Positions 13,210 through 16,674 of a DNA stretch of 16,674 bases are shown here, one piece after another; position 1 is the first letter of the stretch; the number at the start of each line of letters is the position of its first letter. The notes under the pieces were generated by a model, which saw only the letters and a program-made list of their open reading frames with translations, was not told the origin of the DNA and ran no database searches. A program made the translations under genes and the position numbers. Source of the DNA: Chloroflexia bacterium (GTDB lineage Bacteria; Chloroflexota; Chloroflexia; Thermomicrobiales; JALYUS01); the NCBI GenBank assembly GCA_025924435.1, contig JAICIL010000066.1:1-16674 (forward strand), given 5' to 3'.

Positions 13210-13979
13210 GGCAGGTCGTACGCCGTCTGATCGTGGCGCGCGGTGAGGCCGAGCGCGCGGGCGAGGGCAATCGCCGCCGCGTTCTCCGCGCGCGTCGCCA
13301 GCACCGGCAGTTTGCCGCGCTCGTTCCGAGTCGCGCCGATCAGGCGGTGCGCGCACTCCCGCGCGAAGCCGTTGCGGCGCGTCCGCTCGATGGTATATGC
13401 GGCGACGGCGTCGTACCGCTCGGTCGTACTCGCCGTGCAGGCGACAGCGACGAGTTCGGCGCGCAGGTAGCGCGCGTAGGCGATCCCCCGCCGCAGCATC
13501 GCCTCCGGCGTGCCGTAGCCCGCCCAGAGCCAGGGCGGGAAGGCCGTCAGGTGTCGCGCGTCGGCGGCCCGCAACCGGCGCACACCGCCCGGCGGCGAAA
13601 TCGCGAATGCCGCATCGGCACCGGGTGCGGGGGGCGTGAACACCACCGCCTGGCGCGCGACCGCATCAGGCCGCCAGATGGGAATCTGGTCGGCAATCGG
13701 CGCATCGGCATGGAGCGTCAGCGGGTCGGTACGCGCGCGGACGTAGGCCGCGAGGGCCGGATGGTCCGCCGTGCCGAAGAGGAAGACGGATTGCCCGTCG
13801 GCGTCCGCCGTTTCGATGGCGGCGACCGATGGGGCATCCGCATCATCCCCGCGCGCACCCGGCGCCCCCGCCAGCACGACCGCCCGCGCCGGCACCGCCC
13901 ACGGTTCGTCCGGGATGAGCGGGAGCAAGCGGTCATAGGCGTCGGGGGCGATCGGTTGGAGAGGAGCGTTCGTGTGCAT
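13206..13979 (-). CDS. GNAT-family acetyltransferase, divergent N-terminus
   Basis: A 257-residue protein whose C-terminal part fits a GNAT fold: a strand-rich segment A-E-L-V-A-V-A-C-T-A-S, then Y-D-A-V-A-A-Y-T-I-E-R-T-R-R-N-G-F-A-R-E-C-A-H-R-L-I-G-A, where R-R-N-G-F-A stands in the acetyl-CoA loop, and N-A-A-A-I-A-L-A-R-A-L-G-L at the end. The N-terminal 130 residues are less conserved and probably form the second half of a double-domain GNAT. An ATG at 13988 is possible, but a TACAAT -10 lies across it, so the ATG at 13979 is chosen and the message may be leaderless. It is coupled to maf by ATGA. Confidence 0.75.
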   Translation of the reverse strand: MHTNAPLQPIAPDAYDRLLPLIPDEPWAVPARAVVLAGAPGARGDDADAPSVAAIETADADGQSVFLFGTADHPALAAYVRARTDPLTLHADAPIADQIPIWRPDAVARQAVVFTPPAPGADAAFAISPPGGVRRLRAADARHLTAFPPWLWAGYGTPEAMLRRGIAYARYLRAELVAVACTASTTERYDAVAAYTIERTRRNGFARECAHRLIGATRNERGKLPVLATRAENAAAIALARALGLTARHDQTAYDLP

Positions 13980-13986
13980 GGGGCGC

Positions 13987-13992
13987 ATTGTA
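13987..13992 (-). promoter_or_regulatory. -10 element TACAAT of the GNAT-maf unit
   Basis: On the minus strand TACAAT ends seven bases before the ATG at 13979, the distance expected for a leaderless transcript. TTGCAC lies 21 bases further upstream, too far for a normal -35. No ribosome binding site is present. Confidence 0.5.
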
Positions 13993-14024
13993 CCGGAAAC
14001 GGCGCGCGGGGTCGTGCAAAGGGA

Positions 14025-14103
14025 TTGTGAATCATGTCACGAACCGCAACGCGCGACCGGAGAGCGAAAAGGTTGTGAAAGAATGCACGATTTGCTTGTG
14101 AAA
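14025..14103 (+). repeat. Three direct copies of TTGTGAA
   Basis: TTGTGAA occurs at 14025-14031, 14073-14079 and 14096-14102; the last two continue with A. They lie between divergent transcription units, upstream of the small-gene pair, and the third overlaps its proposed -35. They could be regulator sites. Confidence 0.35.
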
Positions 14104-14125
14104 TTCGGAACAAATCTGGTATGCA
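14096..14125 (+). promoter_or_regulatory. Promoter candidate for the tandem small genes
   Basis: TTGTGA (14096-14101) and TATGCA (14120-14125) with an 18-base spacer; TGG directly before the -10 gives an extended -10. The leader to the ATG at 14191 would be about 60 bases. Confidence 0.35.
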
Positions 14126-14190
14126 TGCGTTGTACCTTATGGATGGCGCGATGGTTCGTCGTCCCGATGATAGAGAAGGAGTCATATATC

Positions 14191-14358
14191 ATGTTTGAGA
14201 CCTATATCGCCGCCGCGATGGTCAACGAGATGAAGTGCAATGAAGAGATCGCCGATCGCCGTGCCTTTTACGGCCCCGATCTGGCGCCGTCGCAGGAAGA
14301 ACCCCGCCGCAAGATCCGCCTCCCGCGCTTCATGCGCCGTGGTACGAATCTGGCTTGA
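14191..14358 (+). CDS. Small protein of tandem pair, first gene (55 residues)
   Basis: The protein starts M-F-E-T-Y-I-A-A-A-M-V-N-E, a likely amphipathic helix, continues with an acidic C-N-E-E-I-A-D-R-R-A-F-Y-G-P-D segment and ends in a strongly basic part (R-R-K-I-R-L-P-R-F-M-R-R). AGAAGGAG nine bases before the ATG marks the start; the frame is open upstream to 13972 without such a site. Charge is split sharply between middle and tail, as in small nucleic-acid or membrane-surface binding peptides. Short MFE-type proteins with basic tails occur in Chloroflexota and Actinobacteria and remain uncharacterised as far as I know. It has a similarly built neighbour 18 bases downstream. Confidence 0.65.
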   Translation: MFETYIAAAMVNEMKCNEEIADRRAFYGPDLAPSQEEPRRKIRLPRFMRRGTNLA

Positions 14359-14376
14359 TCGAAAGGGATAGGAGCG

Positions 14377-14556
14377 ATGTTTGAGAATGCGGTGCTGATC
14401 GCCAGCATGATCCCGGACAAAAAGGTCCGTGAAGAGAAACTGCCGAAGCTGGTCTTCGATGAGTATGAGTTTGGGGCGTGGCGCGAAGCAACCCGCCGCA
14501 AGCCCCGGCTGTCGCGCTTGTTCGGCAGGCAGCGGGCGGTGGGTGGCGGGCAGTAA
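14377..14556 (+). CDS. Small protein of tandem pair, second gene (59 residues)
   Basis: The protein starts M-F-E-N-A-V-L-I-A-S-M-I-P-D, has R-E-E near residue 18 and F-D-E-Y-E-F before a basic tail T-R-R-K-P-R-L-S-R-L-F-G-R. M-F-E at the start and R-R-K-x-R-L-x-R near the end match the preceding gene, so the two look like diverged paralogues. AAAGGGA lies eight bases before the ATG. The last ten residues (G-R-Q-R-A-V-G-G-G-Q) are encoded by a tandem seven-base repeat array, so the original C-terminus was probably replaced or extended. A strong hairpin terminator follows the stop. Function unknown. Confidence 0.6.
   Translation: MFENAVLIASMIPDKKVREEKLPKLVFDEYEFGAWREATRRKPRLSRLFGRQRAVGGGQ
14524..14551. 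repeat. Tandem seven-base repeat array inside a gene end
   Basis: Four consecutive heptads GGCAGGC, AGCGGGC, GGTGGGT, GGCGGGC forming the 3' end of the second small gene. An inverted array of the same class stands at 14620-14647 on the other side of the terminator. Confidence 0.5.
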
Positions 14557-14583
14557 AAGCCGCGTCGCGCTCCGTTGGCCTCA

Positions 14584-14610
14584 GCGCCCCAGCAATTGTT
14601 GCTGGGGCGC
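14584..14610 (+). terminator. Hairpin terminator of the small-gene pair
   Basis: A perfect 12-pair stem (GCGCCCCAGCAA and its complement) with a TTG loop, followed by TTTGCGTTAG. It begins 28 bases after the stop at 14556. It may also act, less well, on the convergent nuclease transcript. Confidence 0.8.
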
Positions 14611-14619
14611 TTTGCGTTA

Positions 14620-14647
14620 GTGCCGCCTGCCGCCTGCTGCCCGCTGC
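14620..14647. repeat. Tandem seven-base repeat array, inverted partner
   Basis: Four consecutive heptads GTGCCGC, CTGCCGC, CTGCTGC, CCGCTGC. Read on the other strand it resembles the array at 14524-14551, so the two bracket the terminator as an imperfect inverted pair. Confidence 0.5.
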
Positions 14648-14650
14648 GTG

Positions 14651-15439
14651 CTACGTCAACTCATCCGGCGCGGCGGGGCAGAGGCCGACATACGGGCAAT
14701 TGCGGCAATAGGGGCCGGGCGTCGGGGCGAAGCGCGCCGGGTCGGGCATCGCGAGCCGGATCTCGAGCGCGATGTCAATGATCCGGGCGCGATATTCCGC
14801 GATGCCCGGCCCGAACTCCCACTCGCGCTCATCATTCGTCCGCAGGAAGACGGTGGAGACGGTAATCATCCGGTCGTCGCACTTGAGCGTGCTCGCGACG
14901 CAGAGATGGAGCGCGGCGATCTGCACGAGGTCGTAGGTATCCGGCTTGCCGCTCTTATACTCGATCACCCGGACGCGCCCGTCGGGCAGCCGGACGACGC
15001 GATCCGCCCGCGCGCTGAGGACGAACGACGGATACTCCTCGTGCGCGAAGCGACAGACCCATTCGAGGCCGAGCAGATGCGCCCGCGCCTGCAAGGCGGG
15101 GATCGTATCGAGATACCCGGCGGCAAGCCGCGCGATCCACTCCACGTCGTCGCGCCAGGTATCCCGATCGGGATAGCGGTAGGGCGGGAGACAGTCCGCC
15201 GCGAGCGCCGCGAGATCGCCGGGGAATTCCCACGCCGCCTGGAGATTATCGAAGCATGCCTTGAGCACATTGTGGATCGCGCCGCCGCGCTCCATCGGCC
15301 GGTTGAAAGTGGCCTCCGCCGGACTTTTGCGGATATACGCATGCCAGTAGGCGTGCGGGCACTCGCGCCAGCGATGCAGGCTCGTCGGGCTGAGCCGGAG
15401 CGGCCGGAGCGTCGCGGGTCGTCCGAGCGAGGCCGCCAT
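14651..15439 (-). CDS. Stand-alone PD-(D/E)XK nuclease with Fe-S cysteines (RecB/AddB/Cas4-like)
   Basis: A 262-residue protein. L-S-P-T-S-L-H-R-W-R-E-C-P begins the fold; His56 in G-G-A-I-H-N-V-L, Asp146 in A-R-A-D-R-V-V, Glu160 and Lys162 in V-I-E-Y-K-S-G-K and Gln173 make a complete catalytic set. Cys27 together with Cys244, Cys247 and Cys253 in Y-C-R-N-C-P-Y-V-G-L-C matches the four-cysteine iron-sulfur site of AddB and Cas4 nucleases. It should be a DNA exonuclease or end-processing enzyme. No helicase, CRISPR array or cas gene is in the window, so it is not called Cas4. GGGGGA precedes the ATG at 15439. Confidence 0.85.
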   Translation of the reverse strand: MAASLGRPATLRPLRLSPTSLHRWRECPHAYWHAYIRKSPAEATFNRPMERGGAIHNVLKACFDNLQAAWEFPGDLAALAADCLPPYRYPDRDTWRDDVEWIARLAAGYLDTIPALQARAHLLGLEWVCRFAHEEYPSFVLSARADRVVRLPDGRVRVIEYKSGKPDTYDLVQIAALHLCVASTLKCDDRMITVSTVFLRTNDEREWEFGPGIAEYRARIIDIALEIRLAMPDPARFAPTPGPYCRNCPYVGLCPAAPDELT

Positions 15440-15453
15440 CGCAATCCCCCAGA

Positions 15454-15538
15454 GTCGGTAGCCGGTAGTCGGTAATCAGAAAAAGATACGCGAAGCGCCT
15501 CAGACTCCAACTGACTACTGACTACCGGCTACCGGCTA
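15454..15538. repeat. Inverted pair of seven-base repeat arrays
   Basis: Left array GTCGGTA, GCCGGTA, GTCGGTA then ATCAG (15454-15479); right array CTGACTA twice and CCGGCTA twice (15511-15538). The arms are near complements, separated by 31 bases, and could fold into a long hairpin between the aldolase stop and the nuclease start. It may terminate or attenuate aldolase transcription, or stabilise the message end. Confidence 0.6.
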
Positions 15539-15543
15539 CTTCG

Positions 15544-16299
15544 TTAGAGGCCGAGCGTCTTGATGCCTGCGGCCGCGCCGGACATGATGAAGCCGCCGTC
15601 GCCGCCGCCGGTGAGGAACTGGAAGCCCTGCGCCGCGCGCCGGACCATCTCTTCGGGGCTGCTGCACGAAAGCCCGGCGATCTTGCCGGTGTTCCGGCAC
15701 GCCTCCACGACGCGCTCCAGGGCGCGGATATGCCGGTCGTCGTTCGGGGCGTTGCGCGGATCAATGCCCATCGAGAGCGCCATATCGGCGGGGCCGGCCC
15801 AGCACCCGTCCACGCCCGGCGTGGAGAGGATCGCTTCGGCGTTCTCGACCGCCTGGATGCTCTCCAATTGCACCGCGACAAACACCTCGTCGTTGATCCG
15901 ATCCGGGTAGTCGCCGCCGTACCGCGCCGCGCGGCCCCAACCCCACGAGCGCGTGCCCACCGGGGGCAGGCGGCAGCAATCGGCGGCGGCCTTCGCGTCC
16001 TCGGCGGTGTGGACCATCGGCACGACGATGCCCATCGCGCCCTCGTCGAGCAGGCGGCCGATCATCGTGTAGTCGTTGCGGGCCGTGCGGGCCATCGGGA
16101 TCGCCGCGCCGCCCGCCATCGCCATGAAGCAGGCGATTGTCGAATCCGGGCCGAAGGAGCCGTGCTGATTGTCGAGCAGGATGAAATCAATCCCGCTGCT
16201 CGCCAGCATCTCGGCGGCGATCGGCGACCCGAGACCGAGCGAGTAGCCAAAGGCCGGTTTCCCTTGCAGCATCTTCTGCTTCGCGGTATTCGTGCGCAT
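15544..16299 (-). CDS. HpcH/HpaI-family aldolase
   Basis: A 251-residue class II metal-dependent aldolase of the 2-keto-3-deoxy acid type, which cleaves such acids to pyruvate and an aldehyde. Positions matching HpaI are His46 in L-D-N-Q-H-G-S-F, Arg71 in M-A-R-T-A-R, Glu146 in V-Q-L-E-S-I and Asp172 in A-G-P-A-D-M-A-L-S-M-G, the last two being metal ligands. The block E-G-A-M-G-I-V-V-P-M-V is also typical. N-Q-H stands in place of the usual G-E-H, so substrate preference may differ. GGAGGAGG eight bases before the ATG at 16299 fixes the start; a longer open frame upstream to 16656 is rejected. Confidence 0.9.
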   Translation of the reverse strand: MRTNTAKQKMLQGKPAFGYSLGLGSPIAAEMLASSGIDFILLDNQHGSFGPDSTIACFMAMAGGAAIPMARTARNDYTMIGRLLDEGAMGIVVPMVHTAEDAKAAADCCRLPPVGTRSWGWGRAARYGGDYPDRINDEVFVAVQLESIQAVENAEAILSTPGVDGCWAGPADMALSMGIDPRNAPNDDRHIRALERVVEACRNTGKIAGLSCSSPEEMVRRAAQGFQFLTGGGDGGFIMSGAAAGIKTLGL

Positions 16300-16377
16300 C
16301 CGTCGCCCCTCCTCCATACATTTCCCCACGATACGGCGGAGGCAAGCATAGCACAGCGCGGTATCCGATCGTATTGA

Positions 16378-16674
16378 CGTTACGCGTGGAGGCCTCTCCG
16401 TTTCGACACCGATCTGCTCGACGAGCGATTGCCCGACGGTGCGGAGACGGAGCCGGGGACGAGCTATTACAACCTCGCACCCCAGCGGGCGGCGGCGGCC
16501 TGGGCCATCGAGACGGGCGACCTGGATGCGGCCCGCTCCTGGCTCAGGGCGCATGACCGCTGGCTGGCGTGGAACGGCGCCGTGCTCGGCCGCTCCGAGG
16601 GGCAGGCGCTCTGGGCGGCGTACCACCGCGCGACCGGCGACGCCGCCGCCGCCCACGAGTCCGCGTCCCGCGCC
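16378..16674 (+). CDS. Partial TPR-like region of a large regulator, no visible start
   Basis: An open frame follows a TGA at 16375 and runs off the window. It reads Y-Y-N-L-A-P-Q-R-A-A-A-A-W-A-I-E-T-G-D-L-D-A-A-R-S-W-L, then L-A-W-N-G-A-V-L-G-R-S-E-G-Q-A-L-W-A-A-Y-H-R-A-T-G-D-A-A-A-A, the helical repeat style of the TPR region in LuxR/MalT-like or AAA-type regulators. Such a region normally sits deep in a protein of 800 or more residues, yet there is no ATG and no upstream coding sequence. It is probably a 5'-deleted remnant, unless a frameshift or an unusual start is involved. Confidence is limited by the window edge. Confidence 0.4.

Noticed and set aside
12621..14030. 469-codon plus-strand frame opposite maf and the second GNAT gene
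   Set aside because: Arg-rich translation without domain; both antisense genes show clear motifs and ATGA coupling.
14083..14190. Upstream start for the first small gene (92 residues)
   Set aside because: The second gene of the pair starts at the equivalent M-F-E, and the best ribosome binding site points to 14191.
14651..15439. Calling the nuclease Cas4
   Set aside because: The cysteine and catalytic pattern fits, but AddB and RecB-like proteins share it and there is no CRISPR context.
15454..15538. CRISPR-like repeats
   Set aside because: Units are seven bases, contiguous and without spacers; no cas operon is present. They are tandem heptads.
16300..16656. N-terminal extension of the aldolase by 119 residues
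   Set aside because: No homology to the family; a strong ribosome binding site and the normal family length support ATG 16299.

Overview
The window is GC-rich with tightly packed bacterial genes. DUF2382/PRC-type stress proteins, a CAP-domain secreted protein with a C-terminal domain I associate with Chloroflexota, and small MFE-starting proteins suggest a Chloroflexota (Thermomicrobia-like) chromosome. That assignment is inference from protein style; no marker gene or rRNA is present. No rRNA, tRNA, CRISPR array, prophage or recognisable transposase was seen.

Layout. Positions 1-988 (+): the 3' end of a MaoC-type hydratase gene overlapping a RimJ/RimL-type acetyltransferase, which converges on and overlaps a minus-strand FRG-domain gene (957-1844). 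Positions 1994-7784 are mostly minus strand and look like a stress or envelope block: a stand-alone receiver protein, a small acidic protein, a DUF2171-like/DUF2382 protein, a two-gene unit of a second DUF2382 protein plus a disordered protein, and a BON-domain protein. It is interrupted by an A/T-richer stretch (about 4190-4620) holding a possible 53-residue membrane protein, and by a plus-strand VOC gene that looks leaderless. Positions 8054-9913 (+): a large secreted CAP protein.

Positions 10001-11977 (+): four genes (putative antitoxin, PIN toxin, RidA, HAD hydrolase) joined by three ATGA overlaps, probably one translationally coupled operon in which an A/T-richer toxin-antitoxin-like pair leads two metabolite-repair-type genes. 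Positions 12019-13979 (-): a SnoaL-like protein, then a GNAT-Maf pair (also ATGA-coupled). Positions 14191-14556 (+): two tandem small genes (55 and 59 residues) of similar architecture, ended by a strong hairpin. Positions 14651-16299 (-): a stand-alone PD-(D/E)XK nuclease with four likely Fe-S cysteines and an HpcH/HpaI aldolase. The right edge carries an open frame resembling the TPR region of a large regulator but lacking a visible start.

The most notable unexplained features are the tandem small-gene pair, the coupled TA-RidA-HAD operon with CTTCGTA-type repeats at its promoter, and several tandem seven-base repeat arrays, two pairs of which are inverted.
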